Assembly: GCF_036227205.1 (NCBI RefSeq)
Contig: NZ_CP109442.1
Location: 4,836,001-4,900,000 of the forward strand
DNA from: Amycolatopsis sp. NBC_01480
GTDB taxonomy: Bacteria; Actinomycetota; Actinomycetes; Mycobacteriales; Pseudonocardiaceae
Reading direction: 5' to 3'
DNA length: 64,000 bases
Part shown: in pieces, positions 52,901 through 59,709 of the stretch
Layout: the number at the start of each line of letters is the position of its first letter
Position numbering within the stretch: the first letter of the stretch is position 1
Program-made: the position numbers and the translations under genes
The notes under the pieces: generated by a model
The model's database searches: none
What the model saw: the letters and a program-made list of their open reading frames with translations, nothing else
What the model was told of the DNA's origin: nothing

Positions 52901-53451
52901 GCCCTTCGGGGCAGAGTGCGCCAGCGAACCAGCCTGGCACTAAAACTCCGGGTACCGGCGCCGCTGATGAGCCGATCACCACTGACCTCGTCGCTACCCC
53001 AAATCCCGACGAAACGTCCAAAATTTATGATCCACAAGTCCAGCCAGACGGCCCGGGTAGTTGGGCTGCCGGCGTCCCGGGTCCTGACGACAGTTACGTC
53101 AGCGCGAGTTCACCTCATCGGACGCTGTTCCACTATACGAACGAGGCCGGCCAGCGGGGCATCCTGGACAGCGGTAAGCTGATGCCTTCGTTGAAGGCTC
53201 TCAATCCAGCCGACGCACGCTACGGCGATGGCCAGTACTTGTCCAACATCGTACCGGGCACGCGGACGAACGCTCAGCTGTCGCGATCGTTCATCGGACA
53301 GCCTTTCCAGGGATCAAGGTTCTCGCACTATATTGAGATCGACGTTTCAGGGTTGGAGGTCGTGCAGGGTCGGGACAACGTGTTTGTGGTCCCTAACGAC
53401 GGACCACTTGATCTGACTGGTCGGATCGTGAGCTGGGGAGGCAACGGATGA
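43915..53451 (+). CDS. Giant RHS toxin with LamG and HYD1 ART tip
   Basis: A secreted protein of about 3178 aa. ATG 43915 follows a GGAGGGG site; a long signal sequence (VLSLVVAVVMVVSVGGQSAW) comes first. Beta-rich domains follow, then two LamG-like domains (about 995-1218 and 1282-1502; both contain VGTDGKLY and a TGxxADVAFY end), about 1250 residues of YD repeats, and an RHS core at about 2800-2870. The last 115 residues (LFHYTNEAGQRGILDSGKLM, DARYGDGQYLSNIVPGT, HYIEIDVSGLEVVQGRD) are a HYD1-type ADP-ribosyltransferase toxin. The shell would encapsulate the toxin. A DUF6881 immunity gene overlaps the stop. Confidence 0.9.
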   Translation: MAIPGRWARPDRGVGRPFGWRVLSLVVAVVMVVSVGGQSAWASPAPSSPLTPQQRSGSAAGASDAAGSALGSTKKGASPATPAGAAAAADTHTASPDSRLSNVSTPANAQPAASGPRSAPAAVGDEIVADRTATRSVFKNSDGTQTAKVYPRPVHYRTTTGNWADINTALAQGDNGRWGEKADSASTTFAATADDPALASVPVGPGQSIAFGLQGAAHTTGLASGSTITYPGVAAHADLSYVATASGGAKETLTLASPDASDTWVFPLTLSGVTPSLGSDGSVVFTNAAGAVVGTIAHGFMRDSNIDPRSDEGVFSTGVTYSLTTVGGRPALQVSLDSAWLHDASRVFPVQVDPSVGNQQAGGSTYVMSPFNNDYSGSAELDAGTYDGGAHVANSYLGFDVSGLNNNYIKAATLNLDEIWSYSCQARPVYVSPITSGWSVGGQKTYPWVSIGGAIGNRDLAVGHDSGCPGPAWVSIDLGDNPTAEGTKLIESWTHGGANHGLAVTADSHDTYGWKKFDSVNSPNPPYLSITYSPYGASYSAPVNYVQPTGTASGSQQVTVTNLGTSTWTTANNHLWYQLYDLNWNNLHITNPPDPWTNLPGSVAPNQRITMTGTIGPVTPGQYYLCWDMFNGTTSFNISYGVDSPCELINSANTPPQIDTASPPSNAVLSTLQPQLFVTGHDPDNYPGKGITFDFRVYSVPAGGGTPALVVDSGAQTSGNYRVPTGKLAWNQSYYWTVSDNDTVGSSAWSTPAYFSTAVPQPLITAHIGANTGKQNFDPGVGDYTNSATDASVATAGPALAIIRSYNSLDPRTGLFGTGWSTVYDMVASPDADGSGNVVATYPDGHTVRFGLNPDGTTYTPPQGTYATFGALSGGGYTLTARGGSTYAFAHQVGATWRLTSITDAASRTQTLAYDASGNLATVTDVGGNRALHFTWSGGHVATVSTDPATAGGSPLTWTYTYGGSTLTTVCPPTSSTACTGYSYTTGPAPGSHYRSTVLDAQPYAYWRLNQASSGTTAVDEVSANLGADNGAFTTVSPSDSTPHPGSPSASSWFNGAGSLQLPNNLVASATYASTQLWFQTTPNGPAGVLLSTGHSAIGAANPNQGAMPMLYVGTDGKLYGQFWTGSVAPIVSANKVNDSAWHQVTLVGQGDTQAMYLDGVLVGTRAGNLSNTDPMNFVGAGYVNSNPWVNGPAAGWSHFTGNIADVAFYTHPLGAPAVMQQYAAGAQSTAELTSITTPAGNTHARVVYDNVLDRATQVTDQYGGAWTLAPPSSSGSSAQYRGAVYASNPTDFWPLTDTTGTQAVNQNPTSAISATADGDGVYAGVTLGLPGPMPTTGDTAVSFNGTTSSLTIPVQSTAWTVGGKSLGLWFKSSTAGGVITGWGGNALLYIGTDGKLYTWYGSGYLNSPGAVTDGKWHYVVVSQTADFAQNSISQTEFLDGAATATATAPIINAPGLQTATIGSGPWGSGAPANNAGANPAGHFTGSVADVAFYNTPLTAGPVSGLYAAAQTANSSPTPATTATVTDPGSHQLSYRYDPHNGSRLIAATDGLGNTTHYTFDTNGFANTTTYPDSNYVTVTHDPRGNVLSRTTGDSSGATATSYATYPAADTYAVTDPRNDEPLTTLTADSAGPSDATYRTSYTYNPAGALLTTTDPAGSATINAYTAGTEPAVGGGTEPAGLLATQKDPLGHITTYSYTDAGDSAGVLAPSGLSTTSTFDALGRKLTSTQTSDTFPNGVTTGYAWDNQNRLSTQTGPAATDAVTGTTHTRQTSYTYDADSNLLTQATADTTGGDPTRTTTNTYNPHDQLATTTDPATRQTSYGYDSYGHRTSTTDPAGNTYTDSYDADGHHTGTTLTNWTGDPNNPIAATNLVLDSRAYDPDGLPASDTDAMGRTTRYTYDNTGRPLSAVLTNYHDGHGTQVPVSVATALYDPAGHPTSQFDLSSAAGAATKTYDPAGRVTTSTDADGHVTTFTYDANAQVSTTTVANGSVNEETDYGYDSLGDRTSTTVHNGATTLTTTATYDERGALTATTDPRGTVTGADPAAFTTRYTHDPAGRVMTLTGPTVNTETNGGTATAVHPITEYGYNTFGDQTTASDPDGNITTNTYDADSELLGVSQPAYTPPGSTTSITPLTTYTYTPLGQPASTTDPLGHTTTYTSDQLNHRVTTTQPAVDGTAPISHATYDTDGEQLSATDPTGAQTQATYDELGQTLTTTALVRQPTPAADTTTYTYEPTQTTSPDPLGQPLSVTTPGGQKTQLGYDKLGQLTSTTDPLDHTTRTTYDADGNITQTTLPDGSATTATFDPAGRHLGTAQLDPDGKTLAATSGTYDPAGNLATSTDPNQATTTYTHDALNILTSRIDPVTTSTSITTSYGHDAAGHTTRSTDGAGNATTFTYNTLGLRESTTAPHVEGYTTPADSTTTLAYNAASLPVTETQPGGVTTTIGYDPLDRPSTETGTGTPASTADRHFGYDGAGRLTSTSAPGGDENFTYDDRGSVLTATGPGGASESGYNSNGQLATRTDKAGTASFTYDDAGRLKTDTDPLTSATATYSYDSLDELTGISYGTGTASQTNIYNTQHQLTSQTLAAPGGATEASITYGHDPAGHTTSQTTTGLAGAASSTYGYDQSGRLTSATTSGATTIYGYDDAGNRNQNGSTTATYNARNQLVSQGGTTYSYTARGTLSSTTTGNATTSYSYDAYNQLASDGTNNYTHDALGRMLTSGPNTFTYDGTSPTLTGDGTHSYSRGPDGSLFAVAGGNQTALAFTDAHGDLSATFTAAGTTLDGSTSYDPYGQPTAQTGTSYGLGYQGGWTSPTTGDVATASRWYDPSTATFTSKDTQLALDGPAVTANQYAYGDDDPLDNLDPTGNNSCTPHPRAHPAPRHRTSPGRSHGHAPTPGDNPSFTYYPPNRNWEYNHANDPTVNYPAYQPPPSSSPFPKLPDIHYENPDLPIEFYDPMEFFFPFSAGSCDEPANRSAAPRKPNGEDNIYKTPINARPSGQSAPANQPGTKTPGTGAADEPITTDLVATPNPDETSKIYDPQVQPDGPGSWAAGVPGPDDSYVSASSPHRTLFHYTNEAGQRGILDSGKLMPSLKALNPADARYGDGQYLSNIVPGTRTNAQLSRSFIGQPFQGSRFSHYIEIDVSGLEVVQGRDNVFVVPNDGPLDLTGRIVSWGGNG

Positions 53452-53738
53452 CGCACTACCTACGGGTCGCCTGGCATCACAACCTGGTCGAAGAACCCGT
53501 CGACTTACTCAGTGAGATCGACGATGATGGCTGGGAGATTCGCAAGGTCGAGGTCTACCGTGACGGTCGTGCGGATTGGGCTGATCGATCGGCGGCGACA
53601 GGGAGGACGATGCTGTCGGAGGCACGGATGCCTGAACTCGCCGAGATCGCCGCGCAGGTCGAGTTCACTCCCGTCGTTATCAAGGCGGAGGAGTTCGAGG
53701 CAGCCTGGGCCGACGCAAGGCGGAGTAGGTCATGGTAG
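53448..53738 (+). CDS. DUF6881-type immunity protein
   Basis: The 96-aa protein overlaps the toxin stop by 4 bases. The pattern LRVAWHHNLVEEPVDLLSEI, DDDGWEIRKVEVYRDGRADW and EFTPVVIKAEEFEAAW is that of the DUF6881 family, commonly found right behind HYD1 ART toxins. It should neutralise the toxin in the cytoplasm by binding. ATG 53448 is the start. Confidence 0.85.
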   Translation: MTHYLRVAWHHNLVEEPVDLLSEIDDDGWEIRKVEVYRDGRADWADRSAATGRTMLSEARMPELAEIAAQVEFTPVVIKAEEFEAAWADARRSRSW

Positions 53739-53984
53739 GGATGTGATGGTTATGGTGGGAGCCATGAGCCGTGTCCTGCCGTGGACCGCCCTGCTCTTGG
53801 GGTGGAGAACTTTCCACCATGGAATTTTACGTGCCGGAAGGGCGGTTTTAGTTCAGTTTCGAAGCGTGTCGACTGCCGAGGAGGGTTATTCACGCGGGGA
53901 GTTTGTCGTGATTTCGGCGTCTTGAAATGATGCGACGGCCCATTTGTTGAGAGAATTGAGTTACCACACACAAGACTCACGCAA

Positions 53985-54698
53985 ATGGACCGCCTGACAT
54001 GTTCGATGGTCGATCTTCCTGACCCGCACGTGGTGATCGGCACTGGACGCGACATCTGGTCCGACGACGATGGCACCCACGAGCTGCACCGCTCCACCAT
54101 GGACCTGCTTCGGGACCACGGGCTGGCACGTGCCCGGCTCAATCCATTGTGGATCAACACCCTGACGTTGATCGCAGGTGCGGCGCATGAGCTGTATGTG
54201 TTCGGCCAGTATCGCGACCGCTCGCACGGGGCGGTGCTGCTCGCCGCTAGCGGCGACGACGCGGTACGGGTCGTCGCTGATCGTGCTGTGGTGATCGTCG
54301 AGCCGATCTCCGCACGGTGGCTGGCAACCACCCTGGTGGACTCGTTGCCTTCGGTGCCCGGCGCGAGGGTGCGGCCAGTGACCATCACCGGGGATCAGTG
54401 GGGCAACCCGGACACCTTGCCGAGTGATCCGCTGGCCGAGCCCGCCGGCATCAGCGATTGCGACGATCTCGCCGAGGTGCTGGCTGCCCCGAGGGACGCG
54501 GTTCACCAGATCTATGCCGCCCGCCGCATCGACGGGCAGCGGATGCGGTCCAGCCCGATCACCGCGATCGACCTCGTCCGGCGCGGCCGGGTGCTCAACT
54601 ACACCACCGCAGGTGACGACATCGTGATGACCTCGGGCACCCCCCGGGAGATGGTGGTGACGATCAATAACACCACCGCCGGGCTCACCAGCGACTAA
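53985..54698 (+). CDS. EspG family ESX secretion-associated protein
   Basis: EspG proteins are cytosolic chaperones that recognise PE-PPE or similar substrates of type VII secretion. The 237-aa sequence fits the family: DLLRDHGLARARLNPLWINT, LIAGAAHELYVFGQYRDRS, VRVVADRAVVIVEPISARWL and LAEVLAAPRDAVHQIYAARR, alternating helices and a beta-sheet. ATG 53985 lacks a strong ribosome site. It lies 246 bases after the immunity gene; no ESX core genes are visible nearby. Confidence 0.7.
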   Translation: MDRLTCSMVDLPDPHVVIGTGRDIWSDDDGTHELHRSTMDLLRDHGLARARLNPLWINTLTLIAGAAHELYVFGQYRDRSHGAVLLAASGDDAVRVVADRAVVIVEPISARWLATTLVDSLPSVPGARVRPVTITGDQWGNPDTLPSDPLAEPAGISDCDDLAEVLAAPRDAVHQIYAARRIDGQRMRSSPITAIDLVRRGRVLNYTTAGDDIVMTSGTPREMVVTINNTTAGLTSD

Positions 54699-55014
54699 CC
54701 TCCGGAACATCGGGTCTCGAGCGGGAAGGTCCACCCTGGCCGCCGTCGCAGCGACATGTGCTCGCGTGCCGACATGCGGCCGGTTCGTGAGCGTCGGCTT
54801 CGGTGGTGACGCGCCTGACGGGCCGCCGTCGAGGCCCTGGTTCGGAGCTGGGCATGCTTTGGCGGTGGTGGCCGGCGACGAGTTCGGTATCAGCCGCGGC
54901 GCAGTGAGGGCCTCGCGCGGACCAGCAGCCGCTCCGTACGATCGTTGCCCTTTCTCGGCTCGATGGTGTGACTCACGCGGATGCGGCGACAGTTGTGTCG
55001 GTTGTGGCGGTTGC
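54699..55014. other. Intergenic, nothing recognised
   Basis: This gap separates the convergent EspG and phosphotransferase genes. Open frames here are on the opposite strand to, or overlap, the phosphotransferase and have no ribosome site. No strong hairpin was found. Confidence 0.35.
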
Positions 55015-55947
55015 TCAGGTGAAGTCGCTGGTGCAGAGGTCTCGGACGCGCATCGCCTGGTACTCCGTATCGGCGGAGAGGGTGTCGCGGTTTGTCCAGA
55101 GCACCGCGAGCCGGTGCAGCGCGATGGTGCGTTGCGCGGCGAGGAAACGGCGGCGGGCCAGTGGAGTGTCGATGCCGAGGGCGGGCAGGTATTGGGCCCA
55201 GGTGTGGTCGTCGATGGCGCGGGCGCTGGGATGTTCGACGAGGCCGGCGGTGTCGTAGGCGGTGTCGCTGTGGCCGGTGAGCTCCCAGTCGAGGAGGTAG
55301 ACGCCGGTGTCGTGGTAGTGCCACTTGTCGAGGTTGGAGTCCCCGCGGGACAGGACCGGCGGTGCTGGCTCGGCGAGGATGCTGCCGTCGGCTCGTGTGC
55401 GCCAGGTTGCCAGCAGGCGTTGCAGGTCCTTGCTGCGCGGGTCCCGGGAATCGTGTTCCAACTGTGTGGACCAGGCGGCGATTCGGTTCAGGATGGAGGT
55501 GGCGGAGCCGCCGCGAGCCTCACGGGCAAACGGCCCGAGCGGCGACGCGCGAAGGAGCTGCTGGACCTCGACGATTGACGGCAGGAGCTGAGCAGGCTGC
55601 GCGAGCGTGGGGATTGGCCTTCCGGGTATGAGGGTCATGGCGACCGCGGGCAGGGAGTCGTCGGGTGCGTGCCACAAAGGACGTGGCGCGAACGTGTGCC
55701 CGTGGGAGGCGAGGTGGCGCAGCGCCGCATACTCGGCCCTCGCGCGGTCACCCCGGTCAGCGCGGTAGAGCTTCAGGCAGACGGGGTCACCGGGGCTGTC
55801 ATCCCATCCGAATACCCAGTTGTTGCGACCGCCGGACAACCGCCGCAGCCCAAGGCCTGGCAGATCGTGGTCGAGTTCGCGGGGGTCGCGGCGGTGACGG
55901 GCGCGCAGCTCGGCGAGTAGGACGTTGGCAATCGGTTGCTGCGGCAA
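55015..55947 (-). CDS. APH-like phosphotransferase
   Basis: A soluble kinase-fold protein of about 310 aa. Nucleotide-binding part: RRLSGGRNNWVFGWDDSPGD, then VCLKLYRADRGDRARAEYAA with the conserved Lys. Catalytic loop: PPVLSRGDSNLDKWHYHDTG, where HGD of the family is RGD, then VYLLDWELTGHSD with the metal Asp. The TTG at 55947 follows GAGGAG and fits the family start; the longer frame upstream is Pro-rich and was rejected. The substrate may be a small molecule. It is separate from the broken phosphotransferase at 35364. Confidence 0.7.
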   Translation of the reverse strand: MPQQPIANVLLAELRARHRRDPRELDHDLPGLGLRRLSGGRNNWVFGWDDSPGDPVCLKLYRADRGDRARAEYAALRHLASHGHTFAPRPLWHAPDDSLPAVAMTLIPGRPIPTLAQPAQLLPSIVEVQQLLRASPLGPFAREARGGSATSILNRIAAWSTQLEHDSRDPRSKDLQRLLATWRTRADGSILAEPAPPVLSRGDSNLDKWHYHDTGVYLLDWELTGHSDTAYDTAGLVEHPSARAIDDHTWAQYLPALGIDTPLARRRFLAAQRTIALHRLAVLWTNRDTLSADTEYQAMRVRDLCTSDFT

Positions 55948-56275
55948 GGATTCTCCTCGAGAGACGGAAGGTTCTGCTACCTCCGAGCAGAACGCGCTCG
56001 GTGCCGGCGAGAGCGGCCCAGGCCCGGTTGGTCGCGTGTGCGCCGGACCGTTCGGTGTCGGCATGTCCCCGGTCCAGCTCGCGAACCGGCCGGTGGGTGC
56101 GGTGTTGGTCCTCGATCCAGAGGACGCCTCGCGTCGGCCGTCGTGGAGTGGTGGCCGGTGGGCTGCTGGTGGAGGTGGGCGCACTGGCGTTGGTGTTCCG
56201 GACGGTGCTGTCGTGTTCTGGTGAGCTCGGGGTGCCGCGTCATGCACTAGGTGGCGCGGCACCCCGAGTTGTGGG
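55948..56275. other. Intergenic, nothing recognised
   Basis: Between the phosphotransferase start and the protease stop, both on the minus strand, no frame with a ribosome site or known motif was seen. The promoter of the phosphotransferase should lie here. Confidence 0.35.
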
Positions 56276-57180
56276 TCAGGTCGCGCTGCCGGTACGGGCG
56301 ACGTGGTAGATCCAGTCCCGGAAGTCCGGGGAACTGGTGTAGACGGCCGGCGCGGTGCCGCAGAACTCGTTGGCGGTGCGGCTGGCGCTGCCGACGAGCT
56401 GGGGCACACCGTCGATCGTGGCGAGGGCCGGTCCGCCGGAGTCCCCGTAACAGCTGCCGTCGGTGCTGGAGGGATTGTCGGTGCAGATCTCGCCGGCGGA
56501 TAGACCGATGTCGGCGCAGCGCGAGGGCGCGGTGACGCGGGTGTCGAGCTGCTGCAGCCGCAAGGGCAGCCCGGTGGAGGTGCTGTCGGGCTCGGTCACG
56601 CCCCAGCCGTAGAGGCTGATCGTGCTGCTGCGCCGGGCGGTGTTGCGGGCGAGCTGCACGGTCGGTTGCTGGAGCAGGTGGTCGAGCTGGAGCATGGCGA
56701 TGTCGAAGACCTGCTTCTTCGGCGCGCCCCGGGCCCAGTTCCAGCCCGGGTGGACCACGATCTTGGTCACGGTCGCGGTGTCCCCGCCGGAGAGCCGGTC
56801 GAGGCTGCCGACCCGGACGTGGAAATGTTGTCCGCGGTCGGGATCGGTGCCGCGTCGGCGGTGAACCGCTGGATCGCGGACGACCTGGCCGCCGCGCCCG
56901 CGGGCGGGTCGGTGACACAGTGCGCGGCGGTGACCACCCAGCCCCGGAACACCAGGGCCGCGCCGCAGGTGTGGTAGTCGATGTACTTCTCGCCGTACGC
57001 GGGTGCGTCGTACTGCAGCGAGGTGATGCCCGGCGGCGCGGTCGCGGCCGGGTGACCGCCGATGATCCTCGGTGCGACCGGCGGCGGTGTGTCGGCGACG
57101 GCCGTCCCGGCGGGAGCGGTCAGCGCGGCGGCGATGCTCGCCGTCACGGCTGCTGCGGACGACAGAATCTTTCTGTTCAC
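56276..57180 (-). pseudogene. Secreted trypsin-like serine protease, frameshifted
   Basis: ATG 57180 opens a signal peptide (ILSSAAAVTASIAAALTAPA) and RIIGGHPAATAPPGITSLQY, the trypsin N-terminus, then WVVTAAHCVTD (catalytic His). Near 56818-56838 the frame shifts by one; the second frame gives FHVRVGSLDRLSGGDTATVT, FDIAMLQLD (Asp) and CYGDSGGPALATI (Ser), ending at 56276. All three catalytic residues and normal length (about 300 aa) are present once the shift is repaired. So this is either a recent inactivation or a base error. Confidence 0.75.
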
Positions 57181-57518
57181 GGACTAGTCTTCCCGTCTGA
57201 AAACAACATGGTCGGTTGTCTACAATGGATTTATGCAGCCTGGTCGCGGGAGGCCTGCGTCCAGGGTGAGCGAAGGGCATTGTCAGACGGCTGCGCTACT
57301 TGCCGGCGTCACCGCGTTCGGCGACATGGTGCAGCGATGTGGACGTCTCCTGCTCCAGCGGTGAAATCCGACATGGCGCCACGCAGTCCTTTCGGGACAA
57401 CGGCGCTCGACTGCGGGGATCCGGTGATCCGTCCGCGGATGCAGCCCCGCGGAACGCGCCGGCGAGTGTCCTGAACAGCGCGATTCGCTTCCGGCGTGAC
57501 CTGGGGTAGTCGCCGTGG
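57181..57518. other. Region with possible small coupled ORF
   Basis: A minus frame starting at ATG 57522, inside the stop of the 57519 gene, runs to 57283 (79 codons), but its composition is poor. Another frame here (IALFRTLAGAFRGAASADGS, CVAPCRISPLEQETSTSLHH, ending near 57296) looks more protein-like but lacks a start. One of them may be a small partner of the 57519 gene; I cannot decide. Confidence 0.3.
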
Positions 57519-57770
57519 TCATCCGGCTTGCTCCTGCGTGCTGCGGGCTTCGTCATGGGAACACTTGGAGAACAGCTCGAGGTAGACGTCCGCGTCGTCG
57601 GACTCGCAAGCGGCACGGCGGGGCTGGTCGAGGTCAACGCCCCACACCTGAATGTCGGCCTGCTCCGGGTCGGCCAGCCACTCGGCCGCGTCGGCGAACA
57701 CCTGTGCGCAGTCGCGACCCCTGAAAGTGGTGCAGTCCACGGCACTGTGGGGTTTTTGTCCGCGTAGCAT
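57519..57770 (-). CDS. Hypothetical protein, 83 aa
   Basis: ATG 57770 has an excellent AAGGAAGG site 6 bases upstream. The acidic product reads FRGRDCAQVFADAAEWLADP, IQVWGVDLDQPRRAACESDD and ADVYLELFSKCSHDEA; it looks like a small soluble alpha/beta protein. Family unknown. Confidence 0.6.
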   Translation of the reverse strand: MLRGQKPHSAVDCTTFRGRDCAQVFADAAEWLADPEQADIQVWGVDLDQPRRAACESDDADVYLELFSKCSHDEARSTQEQAG

Positions 57771-58124
57771 AAGAACCTTCCTTTACGGCATGACTTTACG
57801 ATCGGCGAGTGCCATTGTGTCGTCGACCGGTACCTCCCCGGCTGCCTGTTCGGCCGTGACGCTGGTCAATGAAGTTTGGTGCGCCGCCGAAACCATCGAA
57901 TGGTGGGCAGGTCGTAATTTCTCGGCGGAATCGGCGATGCTCACAGGTGCTCACCCAACGTCATGACCAGTTGCTGTCAGCGCAGCCTTCGCGGCGGGCG
58001 GCGCAACGCCTAGGGCTACGGCGGCGCGAACGATCCATTTTTCCCGCGCATCCAGGCCCAGAGTATGCGCAAATTCTGCTTCATTTCTTGCATGCGAGAC
58101 CTACTTTTCATGGTACCTCCTCAC
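57771..58124. other. Intergenic, nothing recognised
   Basis: No frame with a start site or family match. It separates the end of the 58125-63155 operon from the 57519 gene and should contain the promoter of the latter and a terminator of the former. Confidence 0.35.
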
Positions 58125-58682
58125 TTATTTCGACGTACTATCGAAGCAGGTGCGGACTGTGTACATCACTTTTCCGGCGTCGGGGATCACGGGAAACCGT
58201 GAAGGTGGCTGTTTCCAGGCGGCTGAGACGCGCGACGTGATCCGGGCTGGCGGCAGGGGTATCCAGCTCGCCCCGGTGATCCAGCGGCATCCCGGTGGAA
58301 GGGGTGTTGCGTGCTGCTCACGATCCACAGGCGAGGTCAGGACAATCCTGCGACCTGATGCCGCCACCACTGGACCGAGCAGCCGGGCGGTCTGGGCGGC
58401 GAACACCGTCTCCGGTATCTCCATCGCGTCGATTCCGTATCCGCACACCAGAAGCACCCCGTACGGTGCTTGCTGCCACCATGCGTCGACTTCGGCCACG
58501 GTCCAGACGGGTTCCCGCCACCAGGCCGGCGACAACGGCGTCAGTCCGACGGCATGGGGGTGGCCCATCCACCTGCCTCCGGTATCCAGCTCGGGGTGCG
58601 TGGCGGGGGTGATCGGCCAGCCTCGGAGAGCAGCGTTGTGCGCCGCCTGCCAGACGCTGTGGTCGTCGCGCTCGTTCAGCAT
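58125..58682 (-). CDS. Prim-Pol-like (DNA primase/polymerase) protein
   Basis: The 185-aa protein resembles the small bifunctional primase/polymerase (AEP) proteins of actinobacteria: AAHNAALRGWPITPATHPEL, WTVAEVDAWWQQAPYGVLLV, CGYGIDAMEIPETVFAAQ and LPPGCRWITGASWIPLPPAR. The DAMEIP segment corresponds to the first acidic motif; the later metal His and Asp are less clear, so activity is uncertain. It overlaps the gene upstream by 7 bases and is the last gene of the operon. Confidence 0.6.
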   Translation of the reverse strand: MLNERDDHSVWQAAHNAALRGWPITPATHPELDTGGRWMGHPHAVGLTPLSPAWWREPVWTVAEVDAWWQQAPYGVLLVCGYGIDAMEIPETVFAAQTARLLGPVVAASGRRIVLTSPVDREQHATPLPPGCRWITGASWIPLPPARITSRVSAAWKQPPSRFPVIPDAGKVMYTVRTCFDSTSK

Positions 58683-59023
58683 GGACGCCGCCGACGCCGG
58701 CAGGTGCGTAGGCGAAGGAGCAGCCCCGGGGCCACCACATCACCAGGCCGTACGCCGGGACGGCGATCAGGGCCACCATCAGCGGAGGGGATCCGATGCG
58801 GAGAACGCGGCGCCGGCGAGGCCGCAACGACACCGTGCTTGGCGTAGCGGACGGCCGCCACGCAGCCGAACATGGTTCGCTCGGGCGGGCACCGCACTAG
58901 CAGGCGTGCAGCGCAGGTGAACTTCCCGCACATCAGGTGGGGAAGGTCGTCGGAATCGCCGACGTTCGACGCGTGAGCGGGCGACCAGGGGTCATCGGCG
59001 GGGACACGCCACGCGATCGCCAT
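58676..59023 (-). CDS. Hypothetical protein, 115 aa
   Basis: ATG 59023 follows GGTGAGGA, 8 bases after the HAD stop. The first half reads MAIAWRVPADDPWSPAHASN, GDSDDLPHLMCGKFTCAARL and CPPERTMFGCVAAVRYAKHG, with several Cys that could bind metal. The second half is Arg/Pro-rich. A nested GTG at 58833 in another frame would encode a short membrane protein (RIGSPPLMVALIAVPAYGLV), so a frameshift in this gene is possible. Family unknown. Confidence 0.5.
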   Translation of the reverse strand: MAIAWRVPADDPWSPAHASNVGDSDDLPHLMCGKFTCAARLLVRCPPERTMFGCVAAVRYAKHGVVAASPAPRSPHRIPSADGGPDRRPGVRPGDVVAPGLLLRLRTCRRRRRPC

Positions 59024-59031
59024 GCTGGTCC

Positions 59032-59709
59032 TCACCTGCGCCGGGCCCAGGCCACCACGACAGGGACCGCGTCAAGCAGGCTCGGCACCGTCGCCACCCG
59101 CTGGTCGTTGCCCTTCGGGTAGTGCGCTGGTTCGTCGCCGGGTCGGTGGATGTGGATGACGCGTGCCCCGGCGGAGAGGGCGCCGCTGACGTCGGCGTCG
59201 AGCCGGTCGCCGATGTGGATCACGGCCCCGATGTCGGCGCGGTGGTTCGCCGCGACGATCTGCCACAGCCACGGCTCTGGCTTCGCGCCACCGAGCTGGA
59301 AGCTCGTGTACACCTTGGCCAGCACACCCGGATGGGCCGCGTTCACCGCCGCGACCCGTTGCGGCCCGCCGGTGACGGCCATGTTCGACAGCGCTACCAC
59401 CGCGGCTATCTCGTTCAGCATCCACAACGCCTGGGCGGTGTCGTGGTAGGGCGTGTATCCGCGGTGCCACGTTGATTCGGCAGGGAAGTCCGCCGGTGAG
59501 ATCAGCAGCCGCTGGCACACCCGTTCGATCAGCTCGTCGGTGAGCACCGGGGCGCGGTGCAGCAGGGACCGCACCGTCTCGGCGATCCGGTCCGGTCCGA
59601 TGACGTGCGACGGCGCCAACTCCGCCAACCTGTCCTTAGTGGACACTCCGGTGAATGCCCCGAGGGTTCTGCCGATATCGACCGTGATCAGTTGGACCTT
59701 GTTCCCCAC
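59032..59709 (-). CDS. HAD-like hydrolase with altered motif I
   Basis: About 225 aa, soluble. GTG 59709 with AGGAG upstream gives VGNKVQLITVDIGRTLGAFT; the longer frame to 59751 is an alternative. HAD motifs: motif I VDIGRTLG, where the usual second Asp (DxD) is Gly; motif II AVVALSNMAVTG (Ser); motif III Lys in FQLGGAKPEPWLW; motif IV HIGDRLDADVSGALSAGARV. The missing general-acid Asp suggests changed chemistry, as in non-phosphatase HADs. It lies in the operon between small genes. Confidence 0.7.
   Translation of the reverse strand: MGNKVQLITVDIGRTLGAFTGVSTKDRLAELAPSHVIGPDRIAETVRSLLHRAPVLTDELIERVCQRLLISPADFPAESTWHRGYTPYHDTAQALWMLNEIAAVVALSNMAVTGGPQRVAAVNAAHPGVLAKVYTSFQLGGAKPEPWLWQIVAANHRADIGAVIHIGDRLDADVSGALSAGARVIHIHRPGDEPAHYPKGNDQRVATVPSLLDAVPVVVAWARRR

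Noticed and set aside
53802..53819. Short hairpin GGTGGA...TCCACC after the immunity gene
   Set aside because: Only 6 bp with no U-run; too weak to call a terminator or operator.
54766..55578. Plus-strand frame of 270 codons
   Set aside because: It overlaps the clear phosphotransferase on the minus strand and has no ribosome site or domain.
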